NCBI GenBank assembly: GCA_013054445.1
Contig: JAAMPI010000020.1
Location: forward strand, 33,272-97,271
DNA length: 64,000 bases
Reading direction: 5' to 3'
Origin: Cudoniella acicularis
Lineage: Eukaryota > Ascomycota > Leotiomycetes > Helotiales > Helotiaceae
The notes under the pieces are model-generated. The model did no database searches and was not told the DNA's origin. It saw nothing but the letters and a program-made list of their open reading frames with translations. The position numbers were made by a program, and so were the translations under genes. Of the stretch, positions 24,086 to 35,237 are shown piece after piece (the first letter of the stretch is position 1; each line of letters opens with the position of its first letter).

Positions 24086-25843
24086 TTAGTACTCGGCCTC
24101 AGCGCCCTCCTCAGCCTCCATGGAGTCAGTGGCAACCTCCTCGTAATCACGTTCCAGGGCAGCAAGATCTTCACGAGCCTCGGAGAACTCGCCTTCCTCC
24201 ATACCCTCACCAACATACCAATGCACGAAAGCACGCTTAGAGTACATAAGATCAAACTTGTGGGAAAGAGCAGACCAAGCCTCAGCAATGGCAGTTGTGT
24301 TGGAGATCATGCAACTACAATCAAATTAGTCCAATGGTTTTGCAAAAGGGGGCGTAAAACTTACACAGCGCGGTTGACCTTAGCCAAATCGCCGTTGGGG
24401 ACCATCTGCGGTGGCTGGTAGCAGATACCAATTTTGAAGCCAGTTGGGCACCAATCAACAAATTGAATGGTACGTTTGGTCTTAAGACTGGCAACTGCGC
24501 CGTTGACATCCTTGGGAACAACATCACCACGGTACAACAAGCAAGTAGCCATGTATTTTCCGTTGCGTGGGTCGCACTTCACCATCTGGTTGTTGGGCTC
24601 AAAGCAAGACATGGAGATTTCTTGAACCGAGTTGGCCTCATGGGATGCCTTGGCGGCAGAGACAACTGGGGCGTAAGCAACGAGAGGGAAATGGATACGT
24701 GGGTATGGGACCAAGTTGGTCTGGAACTCGTTCAAATCAACGTTCAGAGATCCATCGAAACGGAGGGAGGCGGTGATGGAAGAGACGACTATTCAAAAGA
24801 TTAGATTATCCTAACACAAAACGGACTTTTGACATACCCTGAGCAATCAAGCGGTTAAGGTTCTCATAGTTAGGTCGCTCGAGACCAAGGTTTCTTCGGC
24901 AAATGTCGTAAATGGCCTCGTTATCCACCATGAAGGAACAGTCAGAGTGCTCGAGAGTGGTGTGAGTTGTGAGGATGGAGTTGTAGGGCTCAACAACAGA
25001 GGTAGCTGTTTGAGGTGCTGGGTAAACGCAGAACTCGAGCTTGACCTTCTTGCCGAAATCAACGGACAAACGCTCCATAAGAAGAGCACCAAATCCAGAA
25101 CCAGTTCCGCCACCGAAGGAGTGGAAGACCAAGAAACCTTGCAGACCGGAACAGTTATCGGCAACATGGCGAACCTTGTCCAAAACCTGGTCGATCAACT
25201 CCTTGCCAACGGTATAGTGGCCACGAGCATAGTTGTTGGACGCATCCTCCTTGCCAGTGATCATCTGCTCGGGGTGGAAAAGAGTGCGGTAGGTACCGGT
25301 TCGGACTTCGTCAACGACATTGGGCTCGAGATCGCAGTAGATGGTTCGGGGAACATATTTTCCTTGTCCTGCATTGCGACAACGCGTTAGTCTTGATCGT
25401 GGGATAAACCATCTAAGAAACTTACCGGTCTCGGAGAAGAAAGTGCTGAAACCTTGATCGGGCTCAGCGGCTTTGCGCTCTTCGGTCAAGTATCCATCAG
25501 GCTATCAGAAAACGCGTTAATGAAGCTCAATCACACATGCAGGCAGCTGTTGGGTGCCCAGGAAGGAGTGTAAACATACCTGAATACCGTGCTCGAGGCA
25601 GTAGAGCTGTCGAAGAAAAGTCACGTCAGTATCGACAACACAGCAACTATGCTACGTTGGTTCATGGCAGATGATGATGCTCACCTCCCAGCAAGAGTTT
25701 GCAATCTGGCAACCGGCCTGGCCGACTAAATAAAGGCAGAAGTATCAGTACAAATATTCTGTTGAGGTCGAGGACAACAACAAGGGGAGCGGTGTGCGGC
25801 GCGTCGGAAGCTCCTTACCGTTGATGGAGATGACTTCTCTCAT
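24086..25843 (-). CDS. Alpha-tubulin
   Basis: Microtubule subunit. The short first exon MREVISIN (ATG 25843) is followed by small exons ([33 protein letters not shown]) and then the body. The GTP-binding tubulin signature GGGTGSG lies in [16 protein letters not shown]. Typical alpha blocks follow, such as YGPCYPAP-region equivalents and [17 protein letters not shown]. It ends EEGAEAEY with a terminal Tyr, as expected for alpha chains. About six introns, including GTAAGT...GCAG between SETG and QGKYVPR, and GTAAGT...GTAG before CMISNTT. Many 5' introns are usual for fungal tubulin genes. Fungi often carry two alpha-tubulin genes; which one this is cannot be told here. Confidence 0.97.
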
Positions 25844-26198
25844 GATGATTTCTGTTTACGTAGTAGATGAATGGGTTTGAGGTCGTGTAGGAAGCAGCAA
25901 AGATTGCTGGCAAGGTCAAAGATGTGATCTGGAGATCTTGAGTTGATAGTGGGGAAGAAGGAAGAGCAGGGGATTATGGATTGAGATTTCGCTTGTGTGC
26001 TGGTTCGTGCATCGTGTCTGCCGTGCATAAACAAAAGGAGGTCGTGTTGTGAACGCTAGCCTGATTGGGCCGTTGAGGTCTAAGCTCCAGAACCCCACCC
26101 GTAGCACCCTCCGGCTGGACCTTCGCGAGGCCCAGTCTGATATACACCGCGATTTCGAGACGAGAGACACCACTTCGAGCTGTTAAATCTCTATCACC
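25844..26198. other. Shared divergent promoter, alpha-tubulin and membrane protein
   Basis: 355 bp between divergent start codons, so both promoters overlap. No clear TATA box or other motif seen. Confidence 0.4.
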
Positions 26199-26969
26199 AT
26201 GTGGAACTTGCTATGCTTGTTTGTTTTGCACGTTTCCGTGGCTTTTGCCAACACGGAGAAAGTCATATTCCTTGGCCCAAGCAGTCTCAATGTCCCAGTA
26301 AAACATCCAACCCTGGAAAACCTTCGGCTGGAATCTCTCTCCCCCCAGCATTCGTCTGTAAGAAAGCATATCAACGCAGAATTTCCAACCAATAGCTCTA
26401 AGCATGGGCGAGCCTCCTGGTATCTTCTCCATAGGCTTGCAGAAGGCCAAAGATATGAAGTCAGAATATGTTGGGCTGCAACTGTGGGTATTCCCTTCCC
26501 AATGACAGTGCAAAGCTTATGCAGACAGCAACCCACCTCTTTTCGTCTCGAAACGTATGATTTACCTACTGTCTTCGAGACCCCAGAGTTAATCAGCTCC
26601 TTGGCACAATACTCTGAATCGCGTCAACCCAATTCGATTGAAGACGAAGACGAAAAGCCGGAAGGTTCAAATCGGGCCAAAACCTCACAGCATACATCCG
26701 ATGACCTCACTTCAACCCTATTTCTACAAGTGTTTGCGGCAGCAGATTATTATACCACCAACAAGACTGTCATGCACAACGTACCACCAGTATTTGTCGA
26801 TATTATATTGGACCCATATATTTTCAACGTGTTTCCTCGCTCGTTGATTCCCACGGCTGCGTATATCATCCTGCTTGCTCTGGGAAGCTGGTATATCTCC
26901 AAATTCATTAGCAAATGGTTCCAGAATCTCGCGAAGGAACCAATTAGCACAGATAAGAAAGATCGTTGA
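26199..26969 (+). CDS. Uncharacterised type I membrane protein (signal peptide, one C-terminal helix)
   Basis: I do not recognise a named family. Start MWNLLCLFVLHVSVAFA (good context, CACCATGT) is a signal peptide. The lumenal part has WYLLHRLAEGQRYEVRICWAA, which resembles a fibronectin-III-like strand pattern. An acidic linker and a segment (LFLQVFAAADYYTTN, VFVDIILDPYIFNVFPRSL) precede one membrane helix (PTAAYIILLALGSWYISKF) and a short basic tail ending TDKKDR. The frame is open throughout. However, 26484-26528 looks like a 45-nt intron (GTGGGT...GACAG) whose length is a multiple of three and which has no stop. Removing it joins RICWAAT to QPTSFRLETYDL. An ER function is likely from the layout. 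Confidence 0.7.
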   Translation: MWNLLCLFVLHVSVAFANTEKVIFLGPSSLNVPVKHPTLENLRLESLSPQHSSVRKHINAEFPTNSSKHGRASWYLLHRLAEGQRYEVRICWAATVGIPFPMTVQSLCRQQPTSFRLETYDLPTVFETPELISSLAQYSESRQPNSIEDEDEKPEGSNRAKTSQHTSDDLTSTLFLQVFAAADYYTTNKTVMHNVPPVFVDIILDPYIFNVFPRSLIPTAAYIILLALGSWYISKFISKWFQNLAKEPISTDKKDR

Positions 26970-27149
26970 CAGCATAAATCTTTGATACTACATAATATCA
27001 GGTGAAAGGCGCCAGAGCCAGGCAAGTCAATTATGACTACAAAAATTTACATCGATATATGCGGGGATATCCATCTAGGTGAAAACCGGCCATCAAATCG
27101 ACGCGAGTCAATATTAAGTATTCATTATGTGCAAAGAAGACTTTTCTGA

Positions 27150-28773
27150 TTACCACCTCTGAGATTGCTGTCCTCCGTATCCACCAGAACCTCCATAGCC
27201 CCCTGGCGGGCCGCCTTGACCTTGGTATGAAGGGCCACCACCATTACCGTAAAGTCCGCCGGAATGTTCTGCATTGTGCATTCCTTGGAAATGTTGGTGG
27301 TGGGGTTGCGAGAGGTTTCCCGATGGCGGCGGAGGTCCACCTTGTCCATAACCTGGAGGGGGTGGGTATTGCTGTTGTGATTGCGGTGGAGGGGGGTATT
27401 GTTGGGATTGAGGACCTCCACCATATGGCGGGTTTTGTGGTGGGGGAGGGTAGTGCTGAGATTGTGGGATTGGCGGTGAATTATAGATTTGGGATGGTGG
27501 TGGTCGGCCTCCTCCATACGAATCTTGATGTTGAATTCCTCCAAAAGGCGGTTGTTGAGACGCACCGCCATAGGATGGTGCTGATCCTCCATAAGACGGT
27601 GGTTGCTGTGAATTTGGGGATACTCCGTAACCCGATTGAGATGGATTCGGAGATGCTCCATAACCCGATTGAGATGGATTTGAAGATCCTCCATAACTGG
27701 ATTGAGGATTTGAGGATCCTCCATAAGACGGCTGTGACGAGTTGTATTGCTGAGAAGAGGGTGTATTGTGGGAGTAGGAACTTTGTTGTTGCGAATATTG
27801 CGATTGCGGAGGTGGATTATAGGAGGTGTGAGCAGTACCGCTGGGTTGATAAGATGATGGAGGGGCTGATCCTGAATATCCTCCTGACTGATTCCCCCCT
27901 GATGAGTACCCAAACTCATTACCTCCTTGCTGCTACTCAAGTCAATAAATGCAGAAGAGCCAGTGTAGATTCGTAACATACCCCAGAGCTCGAATGCCCA
28001 CCAAACATTCCCATTAAACCACCACCCTGGCCGTGTTGACCTTGCTGTGATCCGGAATAACTGCTTAAGTTTTGCTGTTGATTCGGCTTATTGCCACCAC
28101 CACTTAATAAACTGCCTGCCAGAGTACCAACTATGCCTCCACCACCTGCACTAGAGTGTGCAGTGTTTTGGCCATGGCTTGAAGAACCTCCTCCTAGCAA
28201 GGAACCAGCAAGCCCTGCTATACCACTCTGATTTTGGTTCTGCTTCTTTCCTCCAAGTAGTTGCTGCATCGCAAATGACTATTCCATGAGGTCAGCGTTT
28301 CTTCTCGTAGTATCATCAAGAACCAAAAAATGCCATACCCCAAGACCTCTCTCCCCACTATACGGTTCCACACTCCCATCAGCATTCCGAATGCTCCGCG
28401 ACCCATCCGCATTCTGGATAATATCCAACTCTTCTTCCTTTGTCTGTCTCGAGCCCGGCGTTCCATACGGATGCTCCAATCCTTCTTGCGGGGTGGCTTG
28501 CGGTGTTGGACCCGTAGGCGCTGCTTGTGTAGGAGTTTCCCATTGCGAAGCGCCCGTGGATAACTGCACGAAATAGTATTTCTTCGAATGGCCATCCCAT
28601 TGTGCGATCCATCCACCAGGTAGTGGAGGCGGCGCGTAGCTCGGGCCTTCCTGGCCAGGTCTATTTGTACCACCGGAGTCGTCAGCTTCATCTTTTCTCT
28701 AAGACTCTAAATCTCGCTATCAACATAACAAGCAAGGTGGGGGGAGGGGTATTTACGTAGCTGGGCCGGTCAT
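27150..28773 (-). CDS. WW-domain protein with a Q/P/G/Y-rich prion-like tail
   Basis: A single WW domain reads GWIAQWDGHSKKYYF then STGASQWETP, with both Trp residues and the central Tyr pair in place; such domains bind Pro-rich peptides. Four exons. ATG 28773 (context CAAACCATGA) gives MTGPAT, then an intron (GTAAAT...TTAGAG) enters KDEADDSGGTN. An intron (GTATGG...ATAG) follows GERGLG. A third (GTATGT...AGTAG) joins GGHSSSG to QQGGNEFGYSSGG. After the WW domain comes LLGGKKQNQ, then a long region rich in Gln, Gly, Ser, Pro and Tyr with repeats of the type SYGGSSNPSQSGYG and runs of PPPPQSQQ, ending GGQQSQRW (stop 27150). A strong antisense open frame here is a by-product of repeat composition. 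Role unknown; related fungal proteins are only annotated as WW proteins. Confidence 0.82.
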
Positions 28774-29361
28774 GGTTTGATTTTCTGCGCGGCCTCTCGA
28801 AAATCGATCGATATTTAAGAAGTTGCGAGAGGAAAGGGAGATGCAGGAAGAGGGGATGGGAAAGTCTCGCGTTTGGGGGTGTGCAGGCGGTGCTTCGTCG
28901 CGGTTGGGCCTCGAGGGGAAGGGGTCTGCTGAAAACGTCGAGGCTGTGCTTCTTCCGTGTGTGTGTCTTCTGCCCCTCACTGCTGCTGTCCTCCACCGGT
29001 TTCTCTTCTCAGCACCACAACCGTCAGCTTGGCGTGCGCAATCTTTGCCTCCGTTCAACTGGACAGGCTTGTGTGGCGCTCTTGGATCATGTCAAATATT
29101 GTAAATTTATCTTAGTTCTTGCGGGGTGTGAAGCTCGAGATAAGTTTCCATTTTGGTCTTGACCCCACTCAAAATCGCTGGGGGCGAGAAAAGGGGGGGG
29201 GGCCAGATGGCGTCATGGGGGTAAATTTATGACAACAGGGCGTTCGATTGTAGATGATTACATCTCTTCGTCTTGAATTTACATTATTCTTTTCCTACCC
29301 CGTTTTCTCGATTTTCTCATTCCTTCTGCGACTCTCACAAGTCTATTTCAAAGTACACAAA
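28774..29361. other. Divergent promoter, WW gene and GST
   Basis: About 590 bp between divergent starts. It contains a G10 homopolymer (about 29193-29202) and a C/T-rich leader before the GST start codon. Antisense frames at 28753-29058 and 28823-29104 overlap it but show no domain. Confidence 0.4.
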
Positions 29362-30483
29362 ATGGGCAACGATCATCCTGATGCAAAGCTGTATCCTCAT
29401 GCTACGGGAGCGGCAGCAAAGATGGTGAAAGCGCACCAGAAAGAGGAGTCTCTGAAATTGTATTCTGGCTGGGTATACCTCCATTTGCGTCGTCAATAAT
29501 TATTATGCTGAGGGCTCATGAACGTTGTAGTTTTGTCCTTTTGTCCAACGGGTGCTCCTAGTTTTGCTGGAGAAGAAAATCCCTTTCCAATACATTGAAG
29601 TAAGTAACTTCGCATAATTCAAATAGCACAATGCCACTTTTGAATTCTTCGTGTCTCGATGGGCCTTAAATATGAGATACGAAGTCATTCGAGCAGGTGC
29701 GAAGGTGTTGCTTATGATACACCACACCAATAAAATCACTAAAGTACACCTCACCCTGTTTATCTACAGCTGTTACACCCAGTTCTTTCCTTGAAAGTTT
29801 TTTTTTATCCAAAGCATCTACAACCGAGACGCTGTCCTCACTCACCACCCCTTAAAAAATAGGTAAACCCCTACGACAAACCCGCCTCTCTCCTAGCACT
29901 CAACCCCCGCGGGCTAGTCCCAACCCTCTCCTACGCCAACAAACCCCTCTACGAAAGCACCGTAATCTGCGAATTCCTCGAAGATGCCTACCCCTCTTCA
30001 ACCCCCCATCTCCTCCCATCCGACCCATATCTCAAAGCCAAGTCTCGAATCTGGATTGACTTCGTCACTTCCCGCATTATCCCCTCTTTCCACCGCTTCC
30101 TGCAATTCCAAGGCGGCGAGAGCTCCGGCTTATCAAAACTTCGAGAAGAATTCTTAGGAAAGGTGAAAGAGTTTACGCTGGAGATGGATAAGAACGGTCC
30201 GTATTTTTTGGGGGAGGAAGTTAGTTTGGTGGATTTGGTGCTTGCCCCGTGGGCGGTAAGGTTTTGGGTTTTCGATCATTATAAGGGGGGTTTGAAGTTG
30301 CCCGTGGGTGAGGAGTGGGTAGGTAGATGGAAGAAGTGGGTTAGTGCGGTGGAGAAGAGGGAAAGTGTTGTGAGTACGACGAGTGAGAGGGAATATTATT
30401 TGCCGATTTATCAGAGGTATGCGGATGATGTTGCGCAGAGTGAGTTGGCTAAGGCTACGAGAGAGGGGAAGGGCGTTCCTTGA
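29362..30483 (+). CDS. Omega-type glutathione S-transferase
   Basis: Cytosolic thiol transferase. The N-terminal thioredoxin fold has the omega-type catalytic Cys in FCPFVQRV (about residue 39). LNPRGLVPTL supplies the cis-Pro, and ESTVICEFLEDAYP is the glutathione-binding Glu-Ser pair. The C-terminal helical domain follows with PYFLGEEVSLVDLVLAPW. Start MGNDHPDAKLYP at 29362. Introns: 29473-29530 (GTATAC...TGTAG) joins LYSGW to FCPF, and 29600-29862 (GTAAGT...AATAG) joins YIE to VNPYDKPASLL. The second, 263 nt, is the longest intron I see in this window. Omega GSTs reduce dehydroascorbate or glutathionyl adducts; the true substrate is open. Confidence 0.9.
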
Positions 30484-31118
30484 AGTGTTTTGAAAAGGGT
30501 TTTGTGTTGCGGTTTACGAGTTGATGTGAGTGGAGTGGAATGGAATTGAAGAAAGCTCAATATTTTCAGTTGGGGTTTGGTGGAGAAGAAAGTCGGAATG
30601 TGTTGTTGCCAAAAGGTAGTATATTCATAATAAAACAGTGACTTACACATCTCAATGATTGCTTTCCCCATACACATGACAGCTTCGGTGTGCTGTAATT
30701 TTCAGTCAACAAAGCTAGATAATTTTCCTACCATGACTCATTAGCAGTAGCTTCACCCAGGGCCCTAGCCCGGAACCTAAAATCACAGAAAGTTCGAAGT
30801 CTCTCTTCTTCCAGAAGCAAAAGTTTTCAAGAATAGTTTGGGCATCGAATTTGCTGTTGGTCTGCTTTTTATGGAAAAGAAGGGAAGAAGCAACAGCAAA
30901 GGGGGGATGATTCAAACTGAGAAAGAAGAGTAATTACTATGATAAAAGATGCAATTACATGTATATATGCATTGAGTATTTGATCTATGGCATACGGACT
31001 CTATCTTGGTATCATCTTGAATGTTAACATAAACAACGCATACTCAAACCTCGATCATATCTGGAAGTCTTGACTTCTTCGCCATATCCTTTGTAAAACT
31101 CAATTCAGAAGCTCAACC
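30484..31118. other. Convergent intergenic region
   Basis: 636 bp between the converging GST and hydroxylase genes. Nothing recognised. Confidence 0.45.
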
Positions 31119-32913
31119 TCATTCCACCCCTGGTTCAGAGTCGAGCACAAACTTAGCAGGAACCATTTCCTGATTACGGAACCGCTCCTCCATGACTCTC
31201 GTACGACTCGCCACTACATCTGTATCCACGTACGTTCCCTTCAACCATCTTTCCCCTCCCAGCGCATCAAATTGCTTCCGCCCATGTAATATTCTTCTGT
31301 TGTTGAAAATCACACACTCGCCTTCCTGAAGTCTGTACTCGAAGAGGCTTCTTGGATGTTGGAGTCGGTCGGCAAAACGTTTCATGAGTGTTAAAGCTTC
31401 ATGGATTTGTAGAGGATCGTGCGTTGTGGGAAAAGCCCATCTCGCCTGAAATGGCGGGGAATAGTTGATATAGGCAATTTTCCCGCCTTTTAGCTCGATG
31501 AGTGGATGTAGGTGGTAGTAGTGCTCTCCAGCGTTCCGGTACTGATATGCTATTGGTACGCGTGCCATTATTGTTCTTTGCTCTGGTGTTAGATACCTGA
31601 GGAGAACATGTACGGCATCGGCGAAAAGGGAAGAGCCTCCTTCTGCTGTGTTTTTGAGACAGTGCAGAAACTGAAATCCGGGAGGGTTGGCCATGTATAA
31701 AAGGTCCATGTGTAGACCGAGGTACTGTGAGGTATAGGCTACATTTTTGGCACTGGGGACTGATTTTACATCCCAAGTTCGTCCGTACAATGTGTCTCGG
31801 ATGTTTCCAAATCTGCCAGCGAGATCTTCGACAGACTTTTCGGACTCAGGGACTCCTCGAACAAGCAACATACCATGAGAATTCAGGGCAGACAAGGCTC
31901 GGTGTAGAGTCTTATCGGATGTCATGTAGTCGTCATATGTGACGAATTGTAGCTGTCTCCTAATCCCCGATGCAGTCCAGGGCACAAATGGAAGCTGCAG
32001 GGCTTCCAAGGAATAATCCTGAGAGATGCAGTCGAATGGTTCCTTGAAATTCAACGAACTCTTGGGGAAAAATGAAACGTGATCTGACCCAAAACCTGGA
32101 ATATCATTTTCCCATTTAATGGCGACATCCCCATTGGTGAAGAGCTCTTGAGATCTAACGGCAATGTTATGAGGGATGTCTGTCGTCTGAAAGTTTTTTT
32201 TGTGTTGAAGAGGGATCGACACACTTCGCACAGGTGCATGCATCGCGAAGTAAGAATTCGTTGAAGGGCGTAGACTGTATCATCACAGAAGTCGCATCTA
32301 CTGTGGATCTTTTTCTGCCTCTAAGCGTGGTCCGGTGGGCTTTTTTCTGTTCCGTTTGGGGCTGCGTAGAGCTGGGACTGCGGCGAACAAGCGGAGGCCA
32401 GCTTTCAAAAGTTCTGTCTGTACTGATGGCAAAAGGCTTAATGGGTACTGGCACGAAGTGCTTCTGAGAATCCTCTAACGTCGTTCCGGTTTCTCCAGTG
32501 GCTCGGATGTTTGTAACTGGACTCGATTGCACATCTTCTGAGGACGAATTTCTCATAACTTGAGTTTCTGAAGCTATTGAGGTGGGCCATATTGGATCTG
32601 ACGACGGCCCAGAGTTTTTGTTGAGTTGAGTTTCTAGAGCCATCAGATTTGGTTGTATATGGTCTGGCAGCTCCACAGTGTCTTTGGTAGTTGGGATCCT
32701 TGTCTCTATCGAGGTAGGTCCCCCCATGTCTAACAAGTCTAACAACTCTGTTTTTGCCGCAGTGGTATGTTGCTCATCTACCAAATGGTCGCTAGATATT
32801 TTGTCTTGCTGGCTCGGGATCAGGCTTGTAAAATGTTTGACTCGGACCGAATGGCATTGACTCCATGGCTTGGAGCCTCGGGACAGGGCCCGCACTGCTC
32901 TGAATGACTGCAT
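31119..32913 (-). CDS. Gamma-butyrobetaine/trimethyllysine hydroxylase-like dioxygenase, with one frameshift
   Basis: Fe(II)/2-oxoglutarate dioxygenase of carnitine biosynthesis. The N-terminus MQSFRAVRALSRGSKPW (32913; an alternative ATG lies at 32967) looks mitochondrial. A long variable linker leads to the zinc-binding N-terminal domain LLRDACTCAKCVDPS. The TauD fold carries the HxD pair in LGLHMDLLYM and the distal His in NNRRILHGRK. The coding strand breaks at an A8 run (about 32187-32194). The upstream frame reads DPSSTQKK, then leaves the family, while the +1 frame resumes at NFQTTDIPHN exactly where the family continues. One surplus A explains this. It may be a sequencing error, a fresh mutation or slippage. 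No intron fits, since no GT...AG flanks the run. Which of the two carnitine enzymes this is cannot be decided. Confidence 0.82.
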
Positions 32914-33332
32914 ATTGAAGATATTCGAGATCACGTGTAGCAGATTTTGGTATTTTGGATTGGACAAGAAGCGGGCTCAAAAGGGTAGCGACCAGCGTGC
33001 TTGAGGCAAGATCTCCTCGTCATTGAAAAGGGACGGAGGCAGAAGCACCCAGAGGACCATGGTTTAGGCCATGTAAATGTGAAAGCGGAGAGAAAAGAGA
33101 CTTAAGGTCAGTTCATGCATGAGCATGAGCATGAGCGTGGAGTGAAATGAGCCGAGCTCCAGCTCCTTAAGCCCGAGTGTCGGACCGGCATTCGGCATTC
33201 CCAAATCAGACATGGCGGCGTCTAAACCCGAGCGAACTTTGGAAATCAGCCTTGCCAGGACCACTGCAAATTCACCATTTTTTCCACAGTGACACCCTCA
33301 AAGATTGCCCTGTCTCAGGAATTGCCAGATGC
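32914..33332. other. Divergent promoter, hydroxylase and TPC1
   Basis: About 420 bp between divergent starts of two mitochondrial genes. A small tandem repeat of GAGCAT (about 33119-33136) is the only structure noticed. Confidence 0.4.
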
Positions 33333-34476
33333 ATGTCTGGAACTGGAGAGCACCTCAAAGATGAGGTGAGTGCTCTATACTACCAGCTTCCGGCTCTTGC
33401 AGGCCAAATTACATCCATTGCTAATCCGTTCAGGGTTCCAAATCGCAGGTCGTCATCGCCGGCGCGACTGCTGGACTTATTGCAAGGCAAGCAACTCCAG
33501 CTGCTCGTAGCAGAAGAACAGCCATGATATGCTAACATTTTCTAGGTTCTTCATTGCCCCCCTCGATGTCGTGAAGATCCGTCTTCAATTGCAAACACAT
33601 TCGTTGTCCGATCCACTTTCGCAACGAAATTTGCGAGGCTCCCCGATTTACAAAGGCACACTCCCAACGCTGAAGCATATACTTCGAGAAGAAGGACTCA
33701 CCGGGCTATGGAAGGGCAATGTTCCAGCCGAATTGATGTACGTGTCGTACAGCGCGATTCAGTTTACGGCTTATCGGTCAGTTACCTTAGGCTTACAAAC
33801 TGCGTTTGGAGAACATCGAATGCCCGCAGCAGCAGAAAGCTTTATTGCTGGTGCGAGTGCGGGCGCAATTGCAACGACTGCGACATACCCTCTGGATCTT
33901 CTACGGACCCGTTTTGCTGCTCAGGGTACCGAGAGAATCTACAGCTCGTTAGCAGCCTCCATTCGCGACATAGCTCGACATGAAGGACCCCGAGGCTTTT
34001 TCCAAGGCTTAGGCGCTGGTATTGGGCAGATCATTCCATACATGGGCATATTTTTCGCAACCTATGAGACGTTGCGTCTGCCTTTGGGAACATTGCAAAT
34101 GCCTTTTGGATCTGGAGATGCTGCGGCTGGAGTTATTGCCTCGATTATTGCAAAAACGGGGGTATTTCCGCTGGATCTAATTCGGAAGCGACTCCAGGTG
34201 CAAGGTCCCACACGGTCAAGATACATTCACAAGAACATACCAGTGTACAGTGGGGTTTTTAGGACAATGCAGAATATTCTCAAAAATGAAGGAACGAGAG
34301 GGCTTTATCGAGGTCTGACAGTCAGGTATGGTCAGCCTCATTTTCGTCTGACTTTGCTGACATTTTGAAGTTTATTCAAAGCTGCCCCGGCTAGTGCTGT
34401 CACGATGTGGACTTATGAAAGGGTCTTACGAATCTTACTAGAAATGGAGTCCAGTGGTGCATCCGCCAGAGATTAA
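33333..34476 (+). CDS. TPC1: Mitochondrial thiamine pyrophosphate carrier
   Basis: Mitochondrial carrier family member that exchanges thiamine pyrophosphate across the inner membrane. All three repeats carry the PxDxx(K/R)x(K/R) signature: [19 protein letters not shown] and [10 protein letters not shown], each followed by the usual EG-containing loop. Start [11 protein letters not shown] (33333). Introns: 33366-33433 (GTGAGT...TTCAG), 33487-33545 (GCAAGC...TCTAG, a GC donor, with a TGCTAAC branch site) joining AGLIAR to FFIAPLD, and 34326-34370 (GTATGG...GAAG, 45 nt) joining LTV to SLFKAAP. Stop 34474-34476. The N-terminal MSGTGEHL and overall order match what I know of the Sclerotiniaceae/Eurotiales TPC1 group. 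Confidence 0.93.
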
Positions 34477-35237
34477 ACTCCAGATAGTTACGGAGTACTG
34501 GACGAAGGAGATTTGAACGAGGGCGACTGTGCCGGCTGTAACTTTTGTATAAATATGTGCTACTTTGCACGGGCGACGGGAGTAGGGTAAATCTAGACCG
34601 GTGATTGCATAGGGAGGTCTCTAGGCCGAGACTTTTGGTCACTTAGACATGTCATCCGCAAGGACACGGGCGCACATCAAGTAATCAGATGCTCAATCAA
34701 TCTAGATCTGTTGCATGTGATGGGATCGACACCAACAAAAGGAAGAGTGAGTAGCCCTTATGAATCCTAAATTCCTAATCCTTTGGGCTGTGTAACGGGT
34801 TAATTGCAAGGCTGCGGTGTCTGGCGGGCAATTGATGGCCTTGTCGATCATGTGCAGACGCCCCAGGACGCGCCCACTTGAAACCCCTGTCCGGCCCGCA
34901 GGCCTCGAGCTTCGCCTTGCCTAGCCGTGCTGTGCCGCGTTAAAGTTCCGAATTATTCGGGCAAATGGAGACTGACATCCCCAAATGCGACCTGCAGCAT
35001 CGCAGAGTGACAAGAAGTGACTGCTTCCAGAGCCATGCACCGAGCAGCCGCAAGCCTATTTGACACCACGCAGAGATTCATATTTCACCGCCTCCCCGCG
35101 TGAGGGAGCTTGTGTTCATGACCTATTTCACGTCACAGCTTTCCTTCCTTCTGTCCTCTAGCCTTGCCTTTGCATGTGACTCGTGACCCTTCCAACTTCC
35201 TCACTACAACACCATCACAGCTGCTATCACCGTCAAA
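34477..35237. other. Intergenic region
   Basis: 760 bp between TPC1 and the next same-strand gene. Nothing recognised. Confidence 0.45.

Noticed and set aside
27227..27976. 249-codon plus-strand frame opposite the WW gene
   Set aside because: Arises from the repetitive Q/G/P/Y codons of the real gene; the minus-strand protein has a clear WW domain and splice sites.
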